DNA of 64,000 nt, from positions 101,743-165,742 of the forward strand of contig JAAUZJ010000014.1 of assembly GCA_014804695.1 (NCBI GenBank). The letters run 5' to 3'. Within the stretch, counting starts at the first letter, position 1. Each line of letters opens with the position of its first letter. Source of the DNA: Lachnospiraceae bacterium (GTDB lineage Bacteria > Bacillota > Clostridia > Lachnospirales > Lachnospiraceae). The translations under genes were made by a program, and so were the position numbers. This document shows positions 15,862 to 24,303 of this stretch, piece after piece. Under the pieces are notes generated by a model. It saw nothing but the letters and a program-made list of their open reading frames with translations. It had not been told where the DNA came from and did not search any database.

Positions 15862-16964
15862 CACTCCGCCCACTCCCTGATTTTTTTCACATAACTTTCC
15901 TTAGAATAAACCCTTGCTCTTTCAAGCGACATTTTCTTATAATACTGCATTTTCTCCGGATTTTCCATAAGCTCTATAATTTTTTGCGAAAGGTTTTCTT
16001 CTTCTTTTGAAATGGAATCTTCACTAAAATCCGGTATGGGATCCATATTAGGAACTAAAATTCCGTATCTGTCTTCTAGAATTTCCCGCGGTCCCGTCAT
16101 ACAATCCGTCGCAATTACAGGCAGTCCCACCGCCATTGCTTCTACCATTGCGTTTGGAAAGCCTTCATAATATGAGGTAAGCACATACAAACTTCCCTGC
16201 TTAAGATAAGGATATGGATTCCGTTTAAGGCCTGTAAAATAAACCGAATCATCTACTCCAAGCTTTTCTGCAAGCTCTTTATATTGCAGGTATTCGCCCT
16301 CGCCGATAATCATAAGTCTGGTATCCGGCAACATTTTATGAACGAGCGCAAAACTCTTAATAAGATGCCAGAAACCCTTCACCTCATCCTCTCTTCCCAT
16401 TGTAACGATAATCCGTCCGCTTGTCCACGGCAGCTTCGCCTGCTCCGATTCAGATAATTTCCCCATTTCTTTAATATCAAAAGGATTATTCAGTGTCACT
16501 GCATCGCGGCACCTATACTTTTCGTGCACTTCCTGACAGATTACCTGCGAACAGCATATCAACTTATCGGCACACTTACAAAAAAGCCTTATCTGTGCCG
16601 GCTTGCCCATATCCATATAGCTTCTGATCCCAAGCCATTTCTTAGCTTTTCCAAAGGATGCAATATTAGCAAGGTTGGCCGTAGGTCCAAAGCTGTAGGC
16701 AATGTCAATCTCTTCTTTTTTCTTAATCTTATGAATACGCCAGCCTCTTTTTAACACATTTATGATCTTGCCAAGTTTCCCTTCCCTGCTCGGCAGACGC
16801 AGATCCGCTACAGGTATGCCTTTGATATCATATGCGATATCCCTTGAGTCGAAAATAACAATCTTTACCTGGAAATACGGCTGCAGCAATCTTGCTGTTG
16901 TTACACATACTTTTTCAAAACCGCCCTGATGCAGCGCCGGTACAATTAATAATATTTTTTTCAT
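15861..16964 (-). CDS. Glycosyltransferase family 4
   Basis: A 367-residue GT-B transferase with PALHQGGFEKVCVTTARLL at the N-terminus and SYYEGFPNAMVEAMAVGLPVIATD as the donor-binding E-x7-E region. It overlaps the upstream GT4 by ATGA (16961-16964) and the downstream one by a single base, so the three are translationally coupled. Sugar specificity is not readable. Confidence 0.9.
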   Translation of the reverse strand: MKKILLIVPALHQGGFEKVCVTTARLLQPYFQVKIVIFDSRDIAYDIKGIPVADLRLPSREGKLGKIINVLKRGWRIHKIKKKEEIDIAYSFGPTANLANIASFGKAKKWLGIRSYMDMGKPAQIRLFCKCADKLICCSQVICQEVHEKYRCRDAVTLNNPFDIKEMGKLSESEQAKLPWTSGRIIVTMGREDEVKGFWHLIKSFALVHKMLPDTRLMIIGEGEYLQYKELAEKLGVDDSVYFTGLKRNPYPYLKQGSLYVLTSYYEGFPNAMVEAMAVGLPVIATDCMTGPREILEDRYGILVPNMDPIPDFSEDSISKEEENLSQKIIELMENPEKMQYYKKMSLERARVYSKESYVKKIREWAE

Positions 16965-18118
16965 AACTGCGAGCTGTCTCCATTCAAATAAAAATTCCTA
17001 TAGGCTGCTGCCTGTTTGCGTATATCCAGACCGCCTTCTACCATTTCCTGATAAGTGACACATCTGTCATAATCTGCCTGTGCCATAATCTCATCAGCCC
17101 ATACCGAAGCAGGCTGTTTAATATCCATATAAGTCACAAGCTCTGTTGCCTGCGCCTCCTTAGTGACCGTATCCGATACCAGACACCTAAGCCCCGCTGC
17201 CTGCGCCTCCACCAATACGCCGGGTAGCCCCTCATACAGCGACGGAAGCAAAAAAATATCAAACGCCTGATAATACTCCTGCGGCTGCTTACAATTTCCC
17301 ATAAAAAGAACTTTATCCCTTATACCAATTTCCTCACATCTTGCTTCTATTTTCGCCCTGTTCGGACCATCTCCAAGCAAAAGTAAGACCGCATCCTCAC
17401 GCATAGAACAAAGTTTAGCAAAAATTTCAACCAGATAGGGGTGGTTCTTTGGATGCGAAAACCTTCCAACATGCCCGACTACAAACTTATCTTCAATCTT
17501 CAGCCGCTTTCTCATCATTGCCCTCACTTCGGGTTGATAAGCAAATTTCGCAGCATCAATTGCATTATATATGATCTTGATTTTACCGTCATCTACCTGC
17601 TTCTTGCCGAAAGCATTAATTCCCGCCAATTCAGAACATGCAAAACAATAATCCGTTTTTTTATAAAGGTTTTTCCGTAATATTTTAGTTGCAATACCTT
17701 TGAGTCCCTTATCAACTCCTGCACTCCTTGAATGTGCAACAGTAATCGGGATTCCATATCGTTTGGCAATGGGAAGGTAGATTGATGCCGTACTTGTCAT
17801 ATGTCCCTGTACGACACAAAACTCATGATGCTTTGAAAAAAAACTGCATATGGCGTTTCGATATGCAAAATAATTATATATTTTAAATTTGGGAAGTACA
17901 TAAATATGCCCTCCCATTGCTTTTATTTCCTCATCATAAAATTGTGGTTCTCTCGCCGAAGCATCATCTCCGGCACGTTTTACGGCACCACTGTGCACTA
18001 GGAAATCAAACTGAATTTCCTTTGTGTCCATCTGCCTGTATAAATCCATGATCCGGCTCTCCGCACCTCCGAGCGCGGTCCCGCCAAGAACATGTAATAT
18101 TCTTACTGTATCAGACAT
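16961..18118 (-). CDS. Glycosyltransferase family 4 (EpsF-like)
   Basis: A 385-residue GT-B transferase. HVLGGTALGGAESRIMDLYR at the N-terminus, the GHVGRFSHPKNH strand-loop and PSLYEGLPGVLVEAQAAGLRCLVSD resemble EpsF-type enzymes of exopolysaccharide operons. It is first of the three coupled GT4 genes and follows a spacer of about 120 bases after the formyltransferase-like gene. Confidence 0.88.
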   Translation of the reverse strand: MSDTVRILHVLGGTALGGAESRIMDLYRQMDTKEIQFDFLVHSGAVKRAGDDASAREPQFYDEEIKAMGGHIYVLPKFKIYNYFAYRNAICSFFSKHHEFCVVQGHMTSTASIYLPIAKRYGIPITVAHSRSAGVDKGLKGIATKILRKNLYKKTDYCFACSELAGINAFGKKQVDDGKIKIIYNAIDAAKFAYQPEVRAMMRKRLKIEDKFVVGHVGRFSHPKNHPYLVEIFAKLCSMREDAVLLLLGDGPNRAKIEARCEEIGIRDKVLFMGNCKQPQEYYQAFDIFLLPSLYEGLPGVLVEAQAAGLRCLVSDTVTKEAQATELVTYMDIKQPASVWADEIMAQADYDRCVTYQEMVEGGLDIRKQAAAYRNFYLNGDSSQL

Positions 18119-18238
18119 TGCACATTTCCTAACTTATTATATAAATTGTCCTATCTACTGATTACATGCGTAATCACATACTTCTTAATAATTACAAAAC
18201 CTCAAATTTTATATTGCCTAAATTCATCCCCTAAATCA

Positions 18239-19159
18239 TTAATTCAGGATATCCCCAGCCTTAAGCTTCCTTACACATTCATAATTATTGATAAGCAGCG
18301 AACCGTCCACCGTTCTTACAACCAACCTGTCATCAAATACGTCAATGACTTCTCCCACTTCATAAGCCGAAAAGTCCATCATTTCATCAAATGGCTGCGC
18401 TGACCAGATAGTTACCTGAGTATCTCCAAGCATGGCAAAAGCCCCCGGAAATGGTGCGGCAACACCCCTTATAAGGTTATAAATATTTCTGGTTCTCTCA
18501 TGAAAATCTATTTTACCGTCTTCTGCGGTACGCTTATTATACCATGAATCGAAATCTTTCGATTCCGTCCTAATCTCAATATTTCCTTCTTTATATGCAG
18601 CAAGTAATTTACGGATCAAATTCTTGGAACAGATCATATTCTTATACTGCGCCGTCCTTATATCGTCATACGGCGTAATGGAAAACATCTCTGTTGCAAA
18701 TACATTAGGGCTGTCGGCCTTTTCATCATAGCGGAATAAATTCAGATTGAACCTGCTATCACCAAGTATTATAGACCAGTTAAGCGGCGAACGCCCCCTC
18801 CCAAACGGAAGATATCCGCAGTTTCCATGAAACCCATATATACCATATTTAAACCTATCTAAAACCGACGCCGGAATCAACCTCTGCCAGCCCATAGAAA
18901 TTCCAATATCAAACTCATTTTCGGCAAGAAACTTTTGCGTCTTATCATCAGTCAGAAAATAGCTGTCAGCCTCATGTACCGGAATTCCGTATTTTTCAGT
19001 TAAAACCGACAGCCCCTTATATCCGGACACCTGATTTTTCTTAGTGACCTCCGGACTTATGGTAATCACTAAATCCACAGGACATATTTCACTGTTTATA
19101 AATTCCACTATATTCTCAGAAGTGTCTTTCACTCCGAATACGACGACATTGTACTTCAT
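18239..19159 (-). CDS. Formyltransferase-fold protein (sugar N-formyltransferase-like)
   Basis: A 306-residue protein of the Fmt/ArnA formyltransferase fold. The core GFHGN...LPFGRGRSPLNW at 109-128 aligns with the N-x-H-x-SLLPxxRGxxPxxW block of Fmt and ArnA. His111 and Asp149 of the N-H-D catalytic set are present, but the Asn position is Gly109. A C-terminal Fmt_C-like domain follows (about 225-300). Sugar formyltransferases use N10-formyl-tetrahydrofolate to formylate 4-amino-4,6-dideoxysugar nucleotides. The position in a glycan operon that also carries a WecE-type aminotransferase (39531-40667) supports that role. The missing Asn leaves activity open. Confidence 0.75.
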   Translation of the reverse strand: MKYNVVVFGVKDTSENIVEFINSEICPVDLVITISPEVTKKNQVSGYKGLSVLTEKYGIPVHEADSYFLTDDKTQKFLAENEFDIGISMGWQRLIPASVLDRFKYGIYGFHGNCGYLPFGRGRSPLNWSIILGDSRFNLNLFRYDEKADSPNVFATEMFSITPYDDIRTAQYKNMICSKNLIRKLLAAYKEGNIEIRTESKDFDSWYNKRTAEDGKIDFHERTRNIYNLIRGVAAPFPGAFAMLGDTQVTIWSAQPFDEMMDFSAYEVGEVIDVFDDRLVVRTVDGSLLINNYECVRKLKAGDILN

Positions 19160-19205
19160 AATTGCTCCTTTTTCCAGGTGATTGTGAGGGGGAATTTAAT
19201 TGCTA

Positions 19206-19952
19206 TTATCTATTCCTAAATGAAACCAACAACCTCTTAACTCTCGCCAGCAAACTCTCCCAAAGTCTGCCAACACGGCCTCTTTTCACAGGCTCCATTT
19301 TTAAATACTCCGAATATGAAATCATATTCTTTCCATATTCCTCAAATATTTTCGCATATCCGGCCTTGTCCGCCTCCGTAACCGTATTGGCATGAATAAC
19401 CATTGTTGTGACTCCCGACTTCTTTTTAAGGCTGCTGCCTAATCTAAATGAGATCGGGTAAAAAGTTATACCTTTATACGTGTATGGCTGTTTCCCAAAG
19501 CCGTCAGTCATTTTTGTAAAACCAAGCTCGGTTAACGCTTTCAATGTATTTTCATCATACGAATGGGCCGGTGCCATAAAGATACCCGTCTCTATGCCAT
19601 TTTCTTTAAGCTGCTCTTTTCCATGCGAAAGCAGTTCCTTCTGCTTTTCATAAGGCAGGCCTGCAAACTCGGAAAAATTGTTTAATGGGAAAAGGCCTCC
19701 GCTCTCAGTCGTATAAACATGATAGCAGCCATGCATTGCAAGACTGAATCCCTTATTTTCAAGATCTTTAATAAGTTCATAAAAATCTTCATGCGCGTTA
19801 CGTCGGCGTAAATTTTTATCCCTATTATCAGGCACAATTCCTAGCAACGGTGAAATTCCAGCCTTTTTAAATAAATCAAGGAAGAAATTAAAATTCTCCC
19901 AGTCCATATCCGGGGTAATATCGTCCATACGAACTGCTATTTTCATGCTCAT
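19206..19952 (-). CDS. DUF2334/NodB-type polysaccharide deacetylase-like protein
   Basis: A 248-residue protein with the CE4-like blocks AVRMDDI (Asp pair), LAMHGCYHVY (His pair) and FMAPAHSYDENT, which together form the metal site of DUF2334/NodB deacetylases. The last 30 residues (VKRGRVGRLWESLLARVKRL...) form a basic amphipathic helix likely to touch the membrane; no signal peptide is seen. It may deacetylate a lipid-linked sugar at the cytosolic face. Gap to the downstream formyltransferase-like gene is 46 bases. Confidence 0.75.
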   Translation of the reverse strand: MSMKIAVRMDDITPDMDWENFNFFLDLFKKAGISPLLGIVPDNRDKNLRRRNAHEDFYELIKDLENKGFSLAMHGCYHVYTTESGGLFPLNNFSEFAGLPYEKQKELLSHGKEQLKENGIETGIFMAPAHSYDENTLKALTELGFTKMTDGFGKQPYTYKGITFYPISFRLGSSLKKKSGVTTMVIHANTVTEADKAGYAKIFEEYGKNMISYSEYLKMEPVKRGRVGRLWESLLARVKRLLVSFRNR

Positions 19953-19971
19953 TTAAATCCCTCACCCTTGC

Positions 19972-20952
19972 TCAACCTGCAAGATTCGCCTTATACCACT
20001 CAATTGCCAGCTCAATGCCCTTTTTAAAATCATACTCCGGATCATAGCCAAGCAGCTTCTTAGCCTTGGAAATATCGGCATTGGAGTGTTTGATATCCCC
20101 TGCTCTGTCCGGTCCGAAATTAGGCTCTACATCCTTATCAAGTGCCTTACACAGATCATAGTATATATCAATCAGATATTCCCTGCCGCCATATGCGATA
20201 TTAAATGCATTTCCGGCTGCTTCCGAAGGAGCCAGACAAGCCTTTAGGTTAGCCTCGATTACATTGTCTATATAGGTAAAATCCCTTGACTGTTTTCCGT
20301 CTCCGTTTATGGTCGGCACCTCACCATCCAAAAGCTGTTTTATGAATTTGGGAATAACTGCGGCATAAGCGCCGTTTGGATCCTGTCTTCTTCCGAATAC
20401 ATTAAAATAACGAAGTGCATAGGTATCAAGTCCATACAGCTTTGTATAGAGTTTTCCGTATTCTTCATCGACTCGTTTAGTCAATGCATATGGAGATAAG
20501 AGATTTCCTTCCTGTCCCTCTACCTTGGGCAGTACTGGATGGTCACCGTATACGGAGGAACTTGAAGCAAATACAAACTTCTTGACCTTATTTTGTCTTG
20601 CAGCTTCCATCATATTCAAGGTTCCCCTGATATTTATCTCCTCATATAAAAGCGGCATCTCAATACTTCTCGGCACACTTCCCCATGCTGCCTGATTAAG
20701 TACATAATCTACACCCTTGCAGGCTTCCATGCAGGTATCCAGATCTCTTATATCGCCTTTTATGAATGTATAATTAGCCCTGTCCGACAAAAGATCCACA
20801 TTTTCCTGTTTCCCGGTAGAAAGGTTGTCCAGACAACGCACCTGATACCCCATATCCGTTAATGCTTCGCATAGGTTAGAACCGATAAAGCCCGCCCCGC
20901 CTGTTACAAGAAATATACTGTTATAATCAAATTTTAACTCTTTGTATCCCAT
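19972..20952 (-). CDS. UDP-N-acetylglucosamine 4-epimerase (WbpP/TviC type)
   Basis: A 326-residue extended SDR. VTGGAGFIG at 17-24 binds NAD and Tyr155-x3-Lys159 is the catalytic pair. SSSSVYGDHPVLPKVEG followed by LSPYALTKR is close to the WbpP/TviC group, which interconverts UDP-GlcNAc/UDP-GalNAc or the corresponding uronates. It is encoded 16 bases after a WbpO/TviB-type dehydrogenase gene; that pair makes UDP-GalNAcA in Pseudomonas O6 and in the Vi antigen route. Confidence 0.85.
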   Translation of the reverse strand: MGYKELKFDYNSIFLVTGGAGFIGSNLCEALTDMGYQVRCLDNLSTGKQENVDLLSDRANYTFIKGDIRDLDTCMEACKGVDYVLNQAAWGSVPRSIEMPLLYEEINIRGTLNMMEAARQNKVKKFVFASSSSVYGDHPVLPKVEGQEGNLLSPYALTKRVDEEYGKLYTKLYGLDTYALRYFNVFGRRQDPNGAYAAVIPKFIKQLLDGEVPTINGDGKQSRDFTYIDNVIEANLKACLAPSEAAGNAFNIAYGGREYLIDIYYDLCKALDKDVEPNFGPDRAGDIKHSNADISKAKKLLGYDPEYDFKKGIELAIEWYKANLAG

Positions 20953-20968
20953 GTTTTATGCCTTTCTT

Positions 20969-22285
20969 CTACAATCTCCAATAAAGGTAATCTTCTGTCA
21001 TAAACTGCTGCCTGTCAAGTAATCCTTTAATATCCATAAGCACTTTATGCTCATGCTTCGGATTAAAGAAACTGTTTATATCTTCTTTGCTAAGGCTGAG
21101 GAACTGCTTATGTGCAACCGCAATTACAACAGCATCCATATCTTTTATATCTTTAAGTGATCCAAAAGTAATTCCATATAAGCGCTTTGCCTCTCCGGCA
21201 TCCGCTGCGGGATCCACTACAAGCGGTCTGATTCCATATTCGCCAAGTTCATTATAAATATCAATTACCTTGGTATTTCTGGTATCGGGACAGTTTTCCT
21301 TAAAAGTAAAACCAAGGATCGCTACCTTCGCGCTCTTTACAGGCACATCAGTCTTAATAAGATTCTTTACAAGACTTTCCGCTACATATTTTCCCATTTC
21401 ATCGTTAATACGGCGTCCCGCAAGAATGATCCTGGAATGATAGCCCAATTCCTCAGATTTATAGGTAAGATAATATGGATCCACGCCGATGCAATGCCCG
21501 CCTACCAATCCCGGCATGAAAGGCAGGAAGTTCCATTTGGTTCCTGCGGCTTCAAGCACAGATTTGGTATCAATTCCCATTTTGTGGAAAATGATAGAAA
21601 GTTCATTCATAAACGCAATATTGATATCTCTCTGGCTGTTTTCAATTACTTTGGCAGCCTCAGCCACCTTAATGGATTCAGCGCGGTAAACGCCGGCTTC
21701 CACCACCAATTCATATACCTTTGCCACAGTATCAAGGGTTTCTTCGTCCATACCTGATACGATTTTGGTAATAGTCTCAAGCCTATGTACTTTGTCTCCC
21801 GGATTAATTCTCTCAGGTGAATAGCCGATCTTAAAATCAACGCCGCATTTTAATCCGGATTCTTTCTCAAGAATCGGAACACAGATATCCTCTGTAACTC
21901 CCGGATACACCGTTGACTCAAAAACAACAATAGAGCCTTTGGTGAGATTTTGTCCCAAGATGCGGCTTGCACCTTCTACCGGAGTCAAATCCGGGGTATG
22001 ATCACTGTTTACAGGCGTAGGAACTGCTACAATATGAAATCTGGCTTCTTTTAGCTTAGAAGCATCAGAAGTAAATTCTACACTGGTTTCTTTAATTACG
22101 TCATTTCCGACCTCATTCGTCGGATCGATTCCGCTTTTATAAAGTTCAATTTTCTCTGCATTAAGGTCAAAACCTACTACTTTTACTTTTCTTGCAAAGG
22201 CTACTGCAATCGGCATGCCGACGTAACCCAGGCCGACTAGTGAAATTTTGTCAGTTCCTTGTAAAATGTTTTCATACAAAGCCAT
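20969..22285 (-). CDS. UDP-N-acetyl-hexosamine 6-dehydrogenase (WbpO/TviB type)
   Basis: A 438-residue nucleotide-sugar dehydrogenase. VGLGYVGMP at 17-25 is the NAD loop; Cys265 in GGHCIGVDPYYL is the catalytic thiol; FKENCPDTRNTK lies in the C-terminal UDP-binding domain. It oxidises C6 of UDP-GlcNAc or UDP-GalNAc to the uronate in two NAD-dependent steps. Its overall sequence follows the WbpO/TviB branch rather than UDP-glucose dehydrogenase. Paired with the epimerase at 19972-20952 it should supply UDP-GalNAcA. GGAGG precedes the ATG, and a repeat-rich spacer lies upstream. Confidence 0.88.
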   Translation of the reverse strand: MALYENILQGTDKISLVGLGYVGMPIAVAFARKVKVVGFDLNAEKIELYKSGIDPTNEVGNDVIKETSVEFTSDASKLKEARFHIVAVPTPVNSDHTPDLTPVEGASRILGQNLTKGSIVVFESTVYPGVTEDICVPILEKESGLKCGVDFKIGYSPERINPGDKVHRLETITKIVSGMDEETLDTVAKVYELVVEAGVYRAESIKVAEAAKVIENSQRDINIAFMNELSIIFHKMGIDTKSVLEAAGTKWNFLPFMPGLVGGHCIGVDPYYLTYKSEELGYHSRIILAGRRINDEMGKYVAESLVKNLIKTDVPVKSAKVAILGFTFKENCPDTRNTKVIDIYNELGEYGIRPLVVDPAADAGEAKRLYGITFGSLKDIKDMDAVVIAVAHKQFLSLSKEDINSFFNPKHEHKVLMDIKGLLDRQQFMTEDYLYWRL

Positions 22286-22638
22286 TTTGTATTCCTCCTG
22301 TTATATGTTCATTTGCGAAAGGGGTGGCAAGGCCACGAGGTTATTCATTGGGGAAAGAGATTCCATTGCCACGAGTTTATTCATTGGAGAAGGGGATTCC
22401 ATTGCCACGAGTTCGCACAATATAAACAAAAAAGGGGCTCGAACCGCGGGAGCGAAGGTCGCCCCTTTTTTGTTTATATTGTGCGAGCTCTGGGTATTGG
22501 AAATGTTCTCGCAAATGAATAAAGTTCTCGCTATTGGTATTTTCGCAATTGAATAATATTTCTCATCTTTCTCACTAATGCTCATTATATCACATAAAAC
22601 TCGTAAATACTACTTTGCTGTACCAATCATTTTAAATA
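22286..22638. repeat. Repeat-rich spacer: 36-bp tandem repeat beside palindromic element copy 2
   Basis: No gene. A 36-bp direct repeat (GCCACGAG...GATTCCATT) occurs at 22332-22367 and 22368-22403, with a third start at 22404. It runs into palindromic element copy 2: arms 22409-22437 and 22462-22490 are complementary over 29 positions (one G-U pair) around a 24-base loop, in the orientation opposite to copies 1 and 3. Right of it, around 22498-22535, a diverged inverted version of the 36-bp unit (…TCGCAAATGAATAAAG…) is visible. The whole block is thus an extended imperfect palindrome. Confidence 0.75.
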
Positions 22639-24303
22639 TTACTTTAAATGATAACTAAGTTCCCTCAGTGCTGTGATTTTCAAGTCGTATTCATCTGCCT
22701 CGCAGTCGGCATCATAATACAAACCGTCTTCGTTTTGGAAGTAAATGCTTTTCATTCCAAGCTGCTTGGGGGCCTGGAAGTCTTTTGTCATGTTGTCACC
22801 GATGTAGGCTAGCTCGGCGAATGGGAGTCTCCATCGGCACTGGATAATGCGGAACGCAATGTCGTTGGGTTTTCTGAATTGTTCGCCGCCTAGTTCATCT
22901 GTTATAATTATATCATCGACTAATCTGGTCAATCCGAGTGTAGAATCGTCTGCACCTTGCAACCCGAGCGCTTCTAATTTATTTTTTTGTCCGTTTACTC
23001 TTCCGTCCGTAACGATGCCGATTTTAATTCCTTTGGATTTAAGTGTGGTTAGCAGGTCATATGCACCGCCATATAATTCAATATTTGGCATGTGGTTTCG
23101 GTATATGGATAGACAGTCCTGCTTTTTTTCGGACCGTCCGAGTTCGTTTAGAAGCTCGTCAATCGCACTTTTTCCTTCAAGGAAATAATTCCACAGTTTC
23201 TCAGCATATGTTGGATTTCCTAAGAATTTTGCAACCTCGGCATATCCGCTTTTTACATATTGTTTTTCGGAATAAAGGGTATCGTCCAGGTCAAAAATAA
23301 TGCCTTTTAATTTAAGCATACCGTCACCTTTTATCCGGCTTTCGGATGCAACGCAGATGCTCTGGTCAAATCTGCTGTATACTGCGCCATTTCTTGCAGC
23401 GTCCTCCTGATATGTCAGTGTCTCGCCGCAAAGCAGCCTCAAAACTGCGCTTGCTGAGTCTGCTCCCGCCTTTATACTTAAGGGTGCTCCTCCGCCATAT
23501 CTGGGGTTGATTTCTATATAATAATCATCGCCTGTTTCATTTTGGCGTATGAGCTGGACTGTCATCGGGCCGCATGGTTTGAAAAGGCCAACTAAGCGTT
23601 TAGCTTCCTCTATAATCTTCTCATCGAGTGAAATTTCGGTTTTTAACACCTCGCCGCTTCTTACGGCAATCCGCTCTCTGGGAGTGATATATACTGGATT
23701 TCCATCAAAGTCACAAAATATATCTATAGTATATTCTTTGCCCTCTATAAAAGGCTGTATTATATAATCCCCGATTTTCCCTGCATACATGGCAAGTTCG
23801 GTCTCGGTGTTGATTTTATATGCATCTATGCTGCTACTGCCATCCTTTGGCTTTATAAAACATGGATATTTGCCATCGTACTTATGGTAATCATTTACCG
23901 GCCGCGGCGCCTTGAGGCCGCAGGATTCAAAGAAGTCAGAAGTATAGTTTTTATCCCTGCAAAGCGCGATCATATCGGGACTGCTGATAAGCACCCTTGT
24001 TCCAATCTCTTTAAATTTATCAGCATTTTGTGAAAGAACAAGAAGATCCGTATCGATTGTCGGAATTACCATATCTATTTTATCCCTGTTACAGATTTCA
24101 AGCAGCTCCGGAATATAATCTTTGTCCTTCATGGCGCAGATTTTTCTTGTATAGTCACAATAGGCCAATGCCGGCGCGGTTCCTGCCATATCCGCTCCGT
24201 AAATTTTCAGATTTATATTCAAGCATAATGCCGCATTATGAAAAGCCTGCAGCAGTTCTACGCGCCTGCCTGTTCCTGTAAATAGAATACGAATTTCTTT
24301 CAT
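22639..24303 (-). CDS. ATP-grasp ligase fused to HAD-family phosphatase
   Basis: About 554 residues in two parts. Residues 1 to about 320 are an ATP-grasp enzyme of the CarB-like type (FTGTGRRVELL, PCFIKPKDGSSS, IEINPRYGGGAPL), which joins a carboxylate to an amine or other nucleophile through an acyl phosphate. From about 333 a HAD hydrolase follows, with IIFDLDDTLYSE (nucleophile Asp block), KPNDIAF (Lys) and YIGDNMTKD (acid pair). The start at 24303 overlaps the upstream GT4 stop by ATGA. Both reactions could act in turn on a phosphosugar. Substrates are unknown. Confidence 0.82.
   Translation of the reverse strand: MKEIRILFTGTGRRVELLQAFHNAALCLNINLKIYGADMAGTAPALAYCDYTRKICAMKDKDYIPELLEICNRDKIDMVIPTIDTDLLVLSQNADKFKEIGTRVLISSPDMIALCRDKNYTSDFFESCGLKAPRPVNDYHKYDGKYPCFIKPKDGSSSIDAYKINTETELAMYAGKIGDYIIQPFIEGKEYTIDIFCDFDGNPVYITPRERIAVRSGEVLKTEISLDEKIIEEAKRLVGLFKPCGPMTVQLIRQNETGDDYYIEINPRYGGGAPLSIKAGADSASAVLRLLCGETLTYQEDAARNGAVYSRFDQSICVASESRIKGDGMLKLKGIIFDLDDTLYSEKQYVKSGYAEVAKFLGNPTYAEKLWNYFLEGKSAIDELLNELGRSEKKQDCLSIYRNHMPNIELYGGAYDLLTTLKSKGIKIGIVTDGRVNGQKNKLEALGLQGADDSTLGLTRLVDDIIITDELGGEQFRKPNDIAFRIIQCRWRLPFAELAYIGDNMTKDFQAPKQLGMKSIYFQNEDGLYYDADCEADEYDLKITALRELSYHLK

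Noticed and set aside
22332..22410. CRISPR array
   Set aside because: The 36-bp units abut directly, without spacers, and there are only about two and a half of them; no cas gene is present.
22301..22585. Small open frames on both strands in the repeat-rich spacer
   Set aside because: Their repetitive products (for example VAMESPSPMNKL types) simply translate the 36-bp repeats and the palindrome; no ribosome site fits.
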